A stretch of 64,000 bases of DNA from Bdellovibrio sp. UBA4095 (lineage in GTDB: Bacteria; Bdellovibrionota; Bdellovibrionia; Bdellovibrionales; Bdellovibrionaceae), in assembly GCA_002381805.1 (NCBI GenBank), contig DFXZ01000004.1:806001-870000 (forward strand), read 5' to 3'. Position 1 is the stretch's first letter. Each line of letters begins with the position of its first letter. The translations under genes were made by a program, and so were the position numbers. The notes beneath the pieces were generated by a model. The model had not been told where the DNA came from. It did not search any database and saw only the letters and a program-made list of their open reading frames with translations. Of the stretch, positions 19,593 through 27,338 are shown one piece after another.

Positions 19593-20315
19593 ATGAATAT
19601 GTTTGCACAGGATCCAATTCGGGGTGTTAGTTTGAATGCTAAGAAGATAGTCATCGTTGACGATTATGAAGAGAGCTGCAAGTTGCTGGCAGACATTCTT
19701 GGTTCCAGCTACGACTGCTCCTATACGTCAGATAGCTTAAGAGCGCTTGAGCTTATCAATGATAAGCGACCTGACTTAATTCTTCTTGATTATAAAATGC
19801 CGGGAATCATGGGTGTTGATGTTTGCCGACTTCTCCGCGAAGGGGCTGCCACTAAGAATATTCCCATAATTTTTGTATCAGGTGCGGCCACAATTGATGA
19901 GCGTATCAAAGCTTTCGAGACCGGTGCCGATGACTTCATCTCCAAGCCTTTTCACGTTAAAGAACTTATTTTAAGAATCAAAGCGCGTTTGTCGGAAAAG
20001 GAATCTGCTGAAGTATCCGAAATGATTGCAGCGAACTTGCGCATGGATTTGTCGTCCAGACAGGTTTTTGTCGATAACGAAGAGGTCAGCTTAACACCCA
20101 AGCAGTTCGATATCCTGAAAATGCTTCTGGCTTCTAAGAATCGCCTGGTGACTCGTCAAAAATGCTTGATAGAGATCTGGGGCGATGCCGAAGTAACCTC
20201 GCGAAATGTCGACTCTCAGATCAACTACCTGAAAAGGAAAATCGCTAATTTCCAAGGTAAGATTGTTGCTGTCCCCTCTAAGGGTTACCGGCTCGACGTC
20301 CAGGAAACCGAGTAG
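19593..20315 (+). CDS. OmpR-type response regulator
   Basis: About 240 residues from the ATG at 19593; the frame opens further upstream (19548) and also has a TTG at the G-V-S-L-N-A-K-K segment, so the start is uncertain. The receiver domain has V-D-D-Y-E near its start, the phospho-acceptor Asp in L-I-L-L-D-Y-K-M-P-G and the conserved Lys in I-S-K-P-F. A winged-helix DNA-binding domain follows (L-T-P-K-Q-F-D-I-L, then S-Q-I-N-Y-L-K-R-K-I and S-K-G-Y-R-L). No kinase is adjacent. It lies 55 bases after the SUI1 gene. Confidence 0.85.
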   Translation: MNMFAQDPIRGVSLNAKKIVIVDDYEESCKLLADILGSSYDCSYTSDSLRALELINDKRPDLILLDYKMPGIMGVDVCRLLREGAATKNIPIIFVSGAATIDERIKAFETGADDFISKPFHVKELILRIKARLSEKESAEVSEMIAANLRMDLSSRQVFVDNEEVSLTPKQFDILKMLLASKNRLVTRQKCLIEIWGDAEVTSRNVDSQINYLKRKIANFQGKIVAVPSKGYRLDVQETE

Positions 20316-20402
20316 TCTGCTCAATGTAAACAAACAGTCTCAATTTGAGATTCAATCACTGAATCTTAAACCATTGTCCAAGGAAACCCGATAAGTCGGG
20401 TA

Positions 20403-21413
20403 GTGCAGAATAATAAGAAAAATGAGCCTCTTCAAGATTCTGAAATGATTAAGGTGAGCCGTGAGCTCTTCACCGACGGCCTGCCTTTGCCAGCCGAGGT
20501 ATTTACAAAGCTCGCATCAGGACAGTACATTCTGTTAGGTAAAAAAGCCGACAAATGCAACCTCTCCAGCCTGCATTTAGCGCAGGATAAGACTGTAGAG
20601 TTCTTTGTCCGTAAAACTGAATACTCGCAATTGATCAGCTATAATTTGAATCTTATTAAAAAGACCGTGAAGAACAATAATCTTGGCGCTAACGTCAAGA
20701 TGAGCCTGCTTAAAGGTATAACTGAATCGGCGATCTCTGACTTAACAGAACGAGGTGTCTACGTTGGCTCCTATGAAAAGTGTAAGCAGATCGCAACTTT
20801 CGTGCAAGAAACCACCGCTCAAATCAAAGACATGGATAAGTTCATCGATATTTTCAACAGTCTTCCGGGAGATATGGTTGGGCACAGCTTAGCGACTTCA
20901 GTCGTTTCTATGCTTATCTGCGATCAGATGAATATCACGATGAAATCGACTATAGAAAAAGTAATCTTGGGTTCGCTGCTTCATGATATTGGACTTAAGG
21001 AAATACCTGACGAGATCTTAGCGAAACCTCGCTATCAATGGACCGAGGCCGAGTTGCAGCATTACGAGTCCCATACTTTACGTGGGGTCGAGCTGCTTCG
21101 AGATATCAAAGAGATTCCTTCGGATGTTCTTTCAATTGTTATGGAGCACCACGAGAATGCGCTTGGTATGGGTTATCCGCGGCGTATCCGAGACATAAAG
21201 ATTCATCCCCTAGCACGAATAGTGGCCGTCGCTGATTGTTTTGTCGATCTAGTCTATGATTCTCAGAAGTCGGCTGCCGTGAGAAAGCCTGAAGAAGCGA
21301 TTGCTCATATTGAGTTTGCCATGGGCCAGCCGTTTAATAAGCCAGCCTTCTTGGCACTGAAGCAGGTCATTCATCTGACAGCACTGCAAAAGAAAATGAA
21401 TATCAGCAGCTAA
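20403..21413 (+). CDS. HD-GYP domain protein, probable cyclic-di-GMP phosphodiesterase
   Basis: This 336-residue protein starts at GTG. The HD-GYP domain spans about residues 140-330, with H194-D195 in L-L-H-D-I-G, H224 in Y-E-S-H-T, H249-H250-E and the G257-Y-P triad, then V-A-V-A-D-C-F-V-D-L. All metal ligands are present, so it should hydrolyse cyclic-di-GMP. The N-terminal 130 residues are a separate domain of unrecognised type. The AGGA site is 18 bases from the start, with a 5-base hairpin (CCCGA/TCGGG, 20387-20400) between, which may loop the two closer. Confidence 0.88.
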   Translation: MQNNKKNEPLQDSEMIKVSRELFTDGLPLPAEVFTKLASGQYILLGKKADKCNLSSLHLAQDKTVEFFVRKTEYSQLISYNLNLIKKTVKNNNLGANVKMSLLKGITESAISDLTERGVYVGSYEKCKQIATFVQETTAQIKDMDKFIDIFNSLPGDMVGHSLATSVVSMLICDQMNITMKSTIEKVILGSLLHDIGLKEIPDEILAKPRYQWTEAELQHYESHTLRGVELLRDIKEIPSDVLSIVMEHHENALGMGYPRRIRDIKIHPLARIVAVADCFVDLVYDSQKSAAVRKPEEAIAHIEFAMGQPFNKPAFLALKQVIHLTALQKKMNISS

Positions 21414-21433
21414 AGAGAGTGTTATCTCTTTTT
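21412..21433. terminator. Bidirectional terminator between convergent genes
   Basis: A 7-base stem (AAAGAGA 21412-21418, TCTCTTT 21425-21431) has a 6-base loop and T-residues after it. It overlaps the stop codons of both the HD-GYP gene and the opposing helicase gene, whose stops are only 8 bases apart. Confidence 0.55.
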
Positions 21434-22762
21434 GCCACCGCTTCCTTTGCCTGTACCTTTACCGCGGAATCCGCCAAATCGTTTGTTGCCACCACTTTTT
21501 GCTTCGCCAGAACCTGGCTTCTTGCGACCAGGGCGATTTTTAGCGCGGTTTTGCTGACGTTGCCCTTCTAGGAGAGCTTTTGCTTTACCTACCGTCATAG
21601 CAGGAGTTTTGGCGATCTCTTCGGAATGATAAGGATGGTTGTCATCCATCTCGATAATCTGGCGAGTGACCTTTTGGATTGCATGCAGGAAGGCCTTTTC
21701 TTCAGCATTACAGAATGAAATCGATGACCCCTCAGCGCCAGCGCGGGCCGTTCGGCCAATTCGGTGAACATAACTTTCAGCAATATGAGGAAGCTCAAGA
21801 TTGATCACATGACTGATGCCATCGATATCAATTCCTCGTGCAGCAATATCGGTTGCCACAAGAACACGGATTTGACCGGTTTTAAATTCTTCAAGGGCTC
21901 GTTGCCTTGCGGATTGTGATTTATCGCCGTGAATGGCTGCTGCCGTAAGATCGGCTTTTACAAGGCGATCAACAACACGATTGGCACCGTACTTCATTTG
22001 CACAAAAACCAGAACTCGTTCAAGTGCCTGGTCCTTTAAGAGATGAATCAAAAGATCAAGCTTGTCCTTTTTTTCGACAAACATGACTTTTTGCTTCACC
22101 TTTTCTGCAGTTGAAGAAACAGGTGTCACTTCAACTTTCTTTGGATTCACCAGAATATTGTGTGCAAGCTTCTGAATCTCAGGAGGCATGGTCGCTGAAA
22201 AGAAAAGATTGTGTCGAGTCTTTGGCAACAGGGGTAGGATTTTTTTAATGTCTTGCATGAAACCCATATCAAGCATTCGATCGGCTTCGTCTAAAACAAA
22301 AATTTCGACTTTGCCCAGGTTCAGATAGCGTTGTCCATGCAGATCCAAGAGGCGCCCAGGTGTGGCGACAAGAACATCGACTCCACCTTGAAGTGCATTA
22401 ACCTGAGCCCCTTGCCCGACGCCGCCAAAAATCACGGCGTGTTTCAGTTTTAAGTGACTGCTATAAGCCACAAGGTTTTCGTGTATCTGAATCGCAAGCT
22501 CACGAGTCGGAGTCAGAATCAAAGTGCGTGCGCACTTGGGTTCGCGCTTCACGTGGTTCTTTGTAAGGTTTTGCAAAATAGGCAAACAGAACGCAGCGGT
22601 CTTTCCTGTGCCAGTTTGAGCGATTCCCAAAAGGTCATGACCTTCAAGAATTGGAGGAATCGCTGCTTGTTGAATGGGAGTCGGAGTCACATAGCCGGTT
22701 TCTTTTAAGGAATTCAAAAGAGGTGTGATCAGGGGCAGGTCAGTAAATTTCATTTGTGTCAT
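21422..22762 (-). CDS. DEAD-box RNA helicase (RhlE-like)
   Basis: About 446 residues. All core helicase motifs are visible: Q motif (T-P-T-P-I-Q), A-Q-T-G-T-G-K-T, P-T-R-E-L-A, T-P-G-R, D-E-A-D, S-A-T, A-R-G-I-D and H-R-I-G-R-T-A-R-A-G. The C-terminal tail (about 60 residues) is basic and rich in Gly, Arg and Lys, likely an RNA-binding extension. I chose the M-T-Q-M start at 22762; M-K-F at 22753 is as likely. RhlE-type helicases help in ribosome assembly and RNA decay, often at low temperature. Its exact subfamily was not tested. Confidence 0.93.
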   Translation of the reverse strand: MTQMKFTDLPLITPLLNSLKETGYVTPTPIQQAAIPPILEGHDLLGIAQTGTGKTAAFCLPILQNLTKNHVKREPKCARTLILTPTRELAIQIHENLVAYSSHLKLKHAVIFGGVGQGAQVNALQGGVDVLVATPGRLLDLHGQRYLNLGKVEIFVLDEADRMLDMGFMQDIKKILPLLPKTRHNLFFSATMPPEIQKLAHNILVNPKKVEVTPVSSTAEKVKQKVMFVEKKDKLDLLIHLLKDQALERVLVFVQMKYGANRVVDRLVKADLTAAAIHGDKSQSARQRALEEFKTGQIRVLVATDIAARGIDIDGISHVINLELPHIAESYVHRIGRTARAGAEGSSISFCNAEEKAFLHAIQKVTRQIIEMDDNHPYHSEEIAKTPAMTVGKAKALLEGQRQQNRAKNRPGRKKPGSGEAKSGGNKRFGGFRGKGTGKGSGGKKR

Positions 22763-22861
22763 TCCACGGCTTGTAACAGGGAGGCCAGGCGATAGCAAGG
22801 TATTCTAGATCAACCTAAGAACGCTTGGGGAGAGACGGCCCTATGGGTGCATCTCAATGCT

Positions 22862-23794
22862 TCAGAGCTGTTTTTTTCTTGCTAGCTTAGTTAATTTTTG
22901 AACAGCCCACAAAATATCTTCATGGTAGGCAAACACCTGATCAATGGACTTGAGTGGAAGCCACTCCACTCCTTGGTGATAGGAAGCATCGTTCACTTTG
23001 GCAGGTGCCTTATCGGGATTGGTAACTGTTGCCAGATAAAAAATCGTTCGACAGGAATAGCTTTGGCCATCCCAGGAAAAGTCATATTTTCTTTCAAAGG
23101 CAGTCTCGGGAAGGACGTTGACCTCATAGCCAGTTTCTTCGAAACACTCTCGTGCCGCTGCTTGCAGTGGTGATTCGTTTGTTTCGATGGCTCCGCCCGG
23201 TAGGAAGAAATAATTCTGCCCCGAAGTCGGATCTATGGCTTTAAAGCCCAAGAGCTTGTTTTCACGGACAACAACTACGGAGACTCGGTCTCGAAAAATT
23301 TTATCATCCTTAGCTCTTTTATTTTCGGTTCTGCGCTGAAAAAAGAACTTCTTTAATAGTTCCGCGCACTCAGCAGCCAGGATTCCTGATTGAACTTTTA
23401 CTTGGTGATTCAACCTGGTGTCGTCAAAAACGCGGTACAGACTTTCAACTGCGCCAGCTTTGGGATCGGTAGCGCCATATACAACGCGCCCGATTCGGGC
23501 TTGTTGTATCGCGCCAGCACACATTAGGCACGGCTCTAAAGTAACATAAAGTGTACAGTCATTCAGACGCCAAGACTTGATTTTTTTAGCGGCTCTGTGG
23601 AGGGCCTGGAGCTCTGCATGACCCAGAGGTGTCGTCAAAGTTTCCCGAACATTAGATCCCACAGAGAGTATTTCTCCGTCAGGTGAGACGAGTACGGCAC
23701 CGACGGGAACTTCGCCTCGTTCGCCGGCTTTTTGCGCGAGCTTGAGGGCTTCGCGCATCCATTTTTCATCTGTCGCGATCTCGGCTGCCGCCAT
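22862..23794 (-). CDS. TadA tRNA adenosine deaminase fused to a NUDIX hydrolase
   Basis: A 310-residue two-domain protein. Residues 10-152 are a full TadA deaminase: H59-A-E61 with E-V-P-V-G-A-V before it, and the second zinc motif P-C89-L-M-C92-A-G-A. TadA makes inosine at the wobble position of tRNA-Arg(ACG). Residues about 168-305 are a NUDIX domain whose box (about 200-222) matches G-x5-E-x7-R-E-x2-E-E-x-G fully. Both active sites look intact. The frame is continuous, with no stop or restart between the domains. The start overlaps the terC stop by one base. Confidence 0.9.
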   Translation of the reverse strand: MAAAEIATDEKWMREALKLAQKAGERGEVPVGAVLVSPDGEILSVGSNVRETLTTPLGHAELQALHRAAKKIKSWRLNDCTLYVTLEPCLMCAGAIQQARIGRVVYGATDPKAGAVESLYRVFDDTRLNHQVKVQSGILAAECAELLKKFFFQRRTENKRAKDDKIFRDRVSVVVVRENKLLGFKAIDPTSGQNYFFLPGGAIETNESPLQAAARECFEETGYEVNVLPETAFERKYDFSWDGQSYSCRTIFYLATVTNPDKAPAKVNDASYHQGVEWLPLKSIDQVFAYHEDILWAVQKLTKLARKKQL

Positions 23795-24537
23795 TATTCG
23801 GAGATTCTTTCACGCAGTCTAACCGGAGCCGGTTTAGATTTTCTACGCATGCGAATGTTAAGCATTTCAACCAAAACAGAGAAGGCCATTGCGAAATAAA
23901 CATATCCTTTTGGAATATGGAATTCGAGTGATTCGACAATCAGTGTGAAGCCAATCATTAACAGGAAGCTTAAAGCTAGAATCTTCAAGGAAGGATGGGA
24001 TTCCACGAAATTGCTGATCGCAGAGGCGGACACAATCATTACAATTGTCGAGGCGATGACAGCGCTAACCATGACCCAAATGTTGTCGACCATGCCAACG
24101 GCTGTGATGACAGAATCCAAGGAGAAAACGATATCGAGTAAAAGGATTTGAAAGATAACAGCGTTGAAAGAGTGCGCTACATGGGTAGACTGACTGCCGG
24201 CTTCGCCTTCCAGCTTGTGGTGAATTTCCAACGTGCTCTTCACGATCAAGAAAAGTCCGCCAAGCAGCAGGATGAGATCTCTTCCGGATATTTCGTGCCC
24301 CATGGCTGCAAAAAGCGGAGCAGTCAGGCCGATTATCCACGAAAGCGAGAATAGTAAAATGATACGAGTCAATACGGCCAAGCTGAGCCCAGTGACCCGG
24401 GCCTTCTTTTGTTGATCAGTGGGCAGCTTGCCCGCCAAGATAGAGATGAAAATGACGTTATCGATCCCCAAAACGAGCTCTAAAGCGAAAAGAGTTCCGA
24501 ATGCGATCCAAAGTTGCGGTTCTGCTAGAAATTCCAT
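23794..24537 (-). CDS. TerC-family integral membrane protein
   Basis: A 247-residue protein with about seven membrane segments and the TerC hallmarks L-G-I-D-N-V-I-F-I (residues 22-30) and L-L-L-D-I-V-F-S-L-D-S-V-I-T-A (about 130-145), which carry the acidic residues in the membrane. TerC relatives export manganese ions or take part in metal stress, and tellurite resistance is only one historic label. A good site (CAGGAG) precedes the start. It shares one base with the TadA-NUDIX start and so is probably the first gene of that pair. Confidence 0.88.
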   Translation of the reverse strand: MEFLAEPQLWIAFGTLFALELVLGIDNVIFISILAGKLPTDQQKKARVTGLSLAVLTRIILLFSLSWIIGLTAPLFAAMGHEISGRDLILLLGGLFLIVKSTLEIHHKLEGEAGSQSTHVAHSFNAVIFQILLLDIVFSLDSVITAVGMVDNIWVMVSAVIASTIVMIVSASAISNFVESHPSLKILALSFLLMIGFTLIVESLEFHIPKGYVYFAMAFSVLVEMLNIRMRRKSKPAPVRLRERISE

Positions 24538-24675
24538 GGTTACTCCTGAAGCAGCTATAATCGCATGTGATTCAAAGAAATCCAGTGAAATTAAACGGAT
24601 ACCGGCTCGAGGGGAGAGGAGGAGGAGGGTCTAAGTGGGGATCATGAATTATTCACCGCATCAAGACCTCAGGTG

Positions 24676-24704
24676 TTGCCCCTTTTCTGCCACTTTGTTA
24701 TACA
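24676..24704 (+). promoter_or_regulatory. Predicted sigma-70 promoter of the rpsU operon
   Basis: TTGCCC (24676-24681) and TATACA (24699-24704) are 17 bases apart, with the rpsU start about 40 bases beyond. Purine-rich sequence (GGGAGAGGAGGAGG, near 24614) lies further upstream. Confidence 0.5.
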
Positions 24705-24742
24705 CTCTGATTCCTATTCCACTCGAGAGGCAGGTGATTGTC

Positions 24743-24943
24743 GTGGCAATGGTAAAGATCAAAGACGGTGAGTCTTTTGAAGCTGCATTCAGAAAATTTA
24801 AAAAGTCTTGCGAAAAAGCGGGCATCCTTTCTGAAGTAAAAAAACGTGAACACTTTGAAAAGCCTTCTGTAAGACTTAAAAAGAAGTCTATCGCCGCTCG
24901 TAAGCGCGCTGTGAAAAAATCCAGAAAAAGCTGGGGCGACTAA
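24743..24943 (+). CDS. rpsU: Ribosomal protein bS21
   Basis: A short basic protein, 66 residues from the GTG at 24743 (64 from the ATG at 24749). It matches bS21: [19 protein letters not shown], then [12 protein letters not shown] and a Lys/Arg-rich tail. I prefer 24743 because AGGTG lies 6 bases before it. bS21 is part of the 30S subunit near the anti-Shine-Dalgarno region. It opens the classical rpsU-dnaG-rpoD macromolecular synthesis operon, here with yqeY between rpsU and dnaG. Confidence 0.93.
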   Translation: MAMVKIKDGESFEAAFRKFKKSCEKAGILSEVKKREHFEKPSVRLKKKSIAARKRAVKKSRKSWGD

Positions 24944-24962
24944 TTAACCCTCGGGAAATTAG

Positions 24963-24993
24963 GAGGCGACCAAATGGTCGCCTCTGTTCTTTG
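24963..24993 (+). terminator. Terminator or attenuator hairpin between rpsU and yqeY
   Basis: A perfect 9-base stem (GAGGCGACC 24963-24971, GGTCGCCTC 24976-24984) has a 4-base loop and is followed by a weak T-rich run (TGTTCTTTG). In the E. coli operon a partial terminator also separates rpsU from dnaG, so uneven expression is a reasonable inference here. Confidence 0.6.
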
Positions 24994-25010
24994 TAGCTGT
25001 GGAGGTCCAA

Positions 25011-25457
25011 GTGGAAATCAGAGAAAAAATTATGGCGGACGTAAAAGCCGCAATGATCGCAAAAGAATCTCTTAAGTTGGGAGCGCTTCGCATGCTCCAG
25101 GCTGCGATCAAGAACCGTGAAATTGAAGTTCGACCCGAAGCCATCACGCAAGATGACGTTATGGGCGTAATCAAAAAACTCGTGAAGCAACGAAAAGAAT
25201 CTATCGAGCAGTATCAGCAAGCGAATCGCCAGGATCTTGTTGATAAAGAAGCTGAAGAACTTAAAGTTCTTGAAAACTACTTACCAGCACAAATGTCTCG
25301 CGAACAGATCGAGCCCATCGTGAATGAAGTGATCGCTGCCCTTGGCGCGAAAACTGTTAAGGACATGGGACCTGTGATGAAAGAAGTGATCGCGAGAACC
25401 GCTGGTACGGCTGATAACAAAATCGTCAGCGAAATTATCAAAGCAAAATTAGCTTAA
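25011..25457 (+). CDS. yqeY: YqeY/GatB-domain protein
   Basis: A 148-residue protein of the YqeY family (GatB/YqeY helical domain): D-V-K-A-A-M-I-A-K-E, L-R-M-L-Q-A-A-I-K-N-R-E-I-E, then E-L-K-V-L-E-N-Y-L-P-A-Q-M and A-K-T-V-K-D-M-G-P-V-M. I chose GTG at 25011, since GGAGG stands 5 bases before it. The domain resembles the tRNA-interacting tail of the amidotransferase subunit GatB; its own role is not settled. It often sits between rpsU and dnaG, as here. Confidence 0.9.
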   Translation: MEIREKIMADVKAAMIAKESLKLGALRMLQAAIKNREIEVRPEAITQDDVMGVIKKLVKQRKESIEQYQQANRQDLVDKEAEELKVLENYLPAQMSREQIEPIVNEVIAALGAKTVKDMGPVMKEVIARTAGTADNKIVSEIIKAKLA

Positions 25458-25469
25458 GCCGGAGGCGTA

Positions 25470-27326
25470 TTGAGATTTTCCCAAGACTTTATTGAGAGGG
25501 TCCAAGAGGCAACAAACCTCGTAGACATAATCTCTCAATACACTCAGCTGAAACCAAGTGGAAGCGGCCTTATGGGCCGCTGTCCGTTTCCGGACCACGT
25601 GGAAAAAACGCCGAGCTTCTCCGTTTCAGAGACGAAGCAGGTTTATCATTGCTTTGGTTGCCACAAAAGCGGCAACCTTTTCTCGTTCTTACGTGATTAT
25701 CAGGGCATGAATTTTCCAGAAGCGGTTGAATACCTTGCCGATCGTGCAAGTATTCCGATGCCAGCTCCGGAAAAAGACGATGCTGTTCGTGATCAAGCCG
25801 TCGAAAAAAAGAAGTTGTTGTTAAAAGCAAACAAGCTTGCCGCCGTTTATTTTTCAGAACAACTGCACAGGGTCCCTGCGGATCATCCCGTTAAAAAATA
25901 CATCGCGGGCCGTGGCCTTTCTCAAGAAGTTATCGAAACTTTTGGGATTGGTTATGCACTGGCCGAATGGGATGGTTTGGAAAAACATCTGGCCAGTAAA
26001 AACGTGCCGATGCCGCTGGCTGAAGAAGCTCGCTTGGTCAAAGCACGAAACAATAAATCAGGTTACTTTGATATTTTCCGTGACCGACTGATGTTCCCGA
26101 TTTTCTCGGCAATGGGCGAGCCGATTGCCTTCGGCGGACGTTACCTCGAGAAAAAAGAAAACGAACCAAAGTATTTAAACTCTCCAGAGACGCCGGTTTT
26201 CATAAAAGGCAAAGTTCTTTACGGACTTTCGCAAACGGCTCGATATATTCGCAGTGATGATCTGGCTTTGATCGTCGAAGGTTACATGGATTTGGTTTCT
26301 CTTTATCAAGCCGGCATTCGCAATGTCGTGGCGACGATGGGAACCGCGCTGACTCCTGACCATGGCAAAATGTTGAAGCGTATGACCAAAAATGTGGTCA
26401 CGCTTTTTGACGGGGACGCTGCCGGGATGGAGGCTGCCGAGCGCAGTTTGCCAATCCTGCTTGCGGCTGATCTTTACCCCAAAGGTTTAACTTTGCCGAA
26501 CAGTATGGATCCCGACGATTATGTGAAAAAATACGGAGCTGAGGCGCTTAAGGCTGAGCTCGATAGGGCTCCAGATCTTTTTGTGATGATTCTTGCAAGG
26601 TGGATGGAAGGTTATCGCGGAGACGCTTCAGAAAAGGTGAAATTGGCCGATAAGCTGAAACCGCTCTTAGAAGTCATTCCTGATCAGCGCCTAAGAGATT
26701 TGTACCTTGCTGAAGCTGCTCAAAAGATGAGTGTGGGTCTTCCCTGGCTGCGTCAAGCTGTCGGGCTGCATAGCAGTGGACCTGTTTATTCGCAAAAACA
26801 CTCGATGACTAGAACGGTGCAGCCAAATGCAAACACTAACCCTAACCCCACTCCGGCTGTGTCGGAAGCAGTGGAGGGAGGCAAAATAAGCCTCAAAGGG
26901 GCGTCAAAGGCTGAGTTATTGTTGCTGGGATTGGTGCTCAAAAGTCGTGCCAATTTTGATTTGTTTGTGAATGAAAAGTTGATCGAAAATATTGCCCACG
27001 AAGGTATGAAAAAGATCCTTGAAAAGTCGACGGATGTCTATAGACAAGACTTGAATAAGTTTGATAAATTAACCAGTCTTCTTGTTTCTTACGTCGATCA
27101 ACCGGAATACTTATTTCAAACAGGTCCCAATGCTGAGGGCGATCCAGGGTTTGACGACGAGGCTGAACAAAAGCTATTGCGCGATTGCTTTAAGCGCGTA
27201 CGTGAAAATTTCCTGCGCGATCAAGCAAAGCGCCTGACAAAAGATCTTAAAGGCGAGCTAAGCTCGGAAAAGTTGGAACAGATTATGAATATTCAGAGAA
27301 ACCGAATCTCTCTGAATAAAGGTTAA
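25470..27326 (+). CDS. dnaG: DNA primase
   Basis: A 618-residue primase starting at TTG behind GGAGG. The N-terminal CHC2 zinc finger (about residues 38-66) reads C-P-F-P-D-H and later C-F-G-C, giving a C-x4-H variant of the usual C-x2-H spacing. The TOPRIM core has V-E-G-Y-M-D (about residue 270) and D-G-D-A-A-G (about 315). DnaG makes the RNA primers for replication and binds the replicative helicase through its C-terminal domain, present here as the last ~150 residues. It is followed after 12 bases by rpoD. Confidence 0.95.
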   Translation: MRFSQDFIERVQEATNLVDIISQYTQLKPSGSGLMGRCPFPDHVEKTPSFSVSETKQVYHCFGCHKSGNLFSFLRDYQGMNFPEAVEYLADRASIPMPAPEKDDAVRDQAVEKKKLLLKANKLAAVYFSEQLHRVPADHPVKKYIAGRGLSQEVIETFGIGYALAEWDGLEKHLASKNVPMPLAEEARLVKARNNKSGYFDIFRDRLMFPIFSAMGEPIAFGGRYLEKKENEPKYLNSPETPVFIKGKVLYGLSQTARYIRSDDLALIVEGYMDLVSLYQAGIRNVVATMGTALTPDHGKMLKRMTKNVVTLFDGDAAGMEAAERSLPILLAADLYPKGLTLPNSMDPDDYVKKYGAEALKAELDRAPDLFVMILARWMEGYRGDASEKVKLADKLKPLLEVIPDQRLRDLYLAEAAQKMSVGLPWLRQAVGLHSSGPVYSQKHSMTRTVQPNANTNPNPTPAVSEAVEGGKISLKGASKAELLLLGLVLKSRANFDLFVNEKLIENIAHEGMKKILEKSTDVYRQDLNKFDKLTSLLVSYVDQPEYLFQTGPNAEGDPGFDDEAEQKLLRDCFKRVRENFLRDQAKRLTKDLKGELSSEKLEQIMNIQRNRISLNKG

Positions 27327-27338
27327 AGGCGGGTATTA

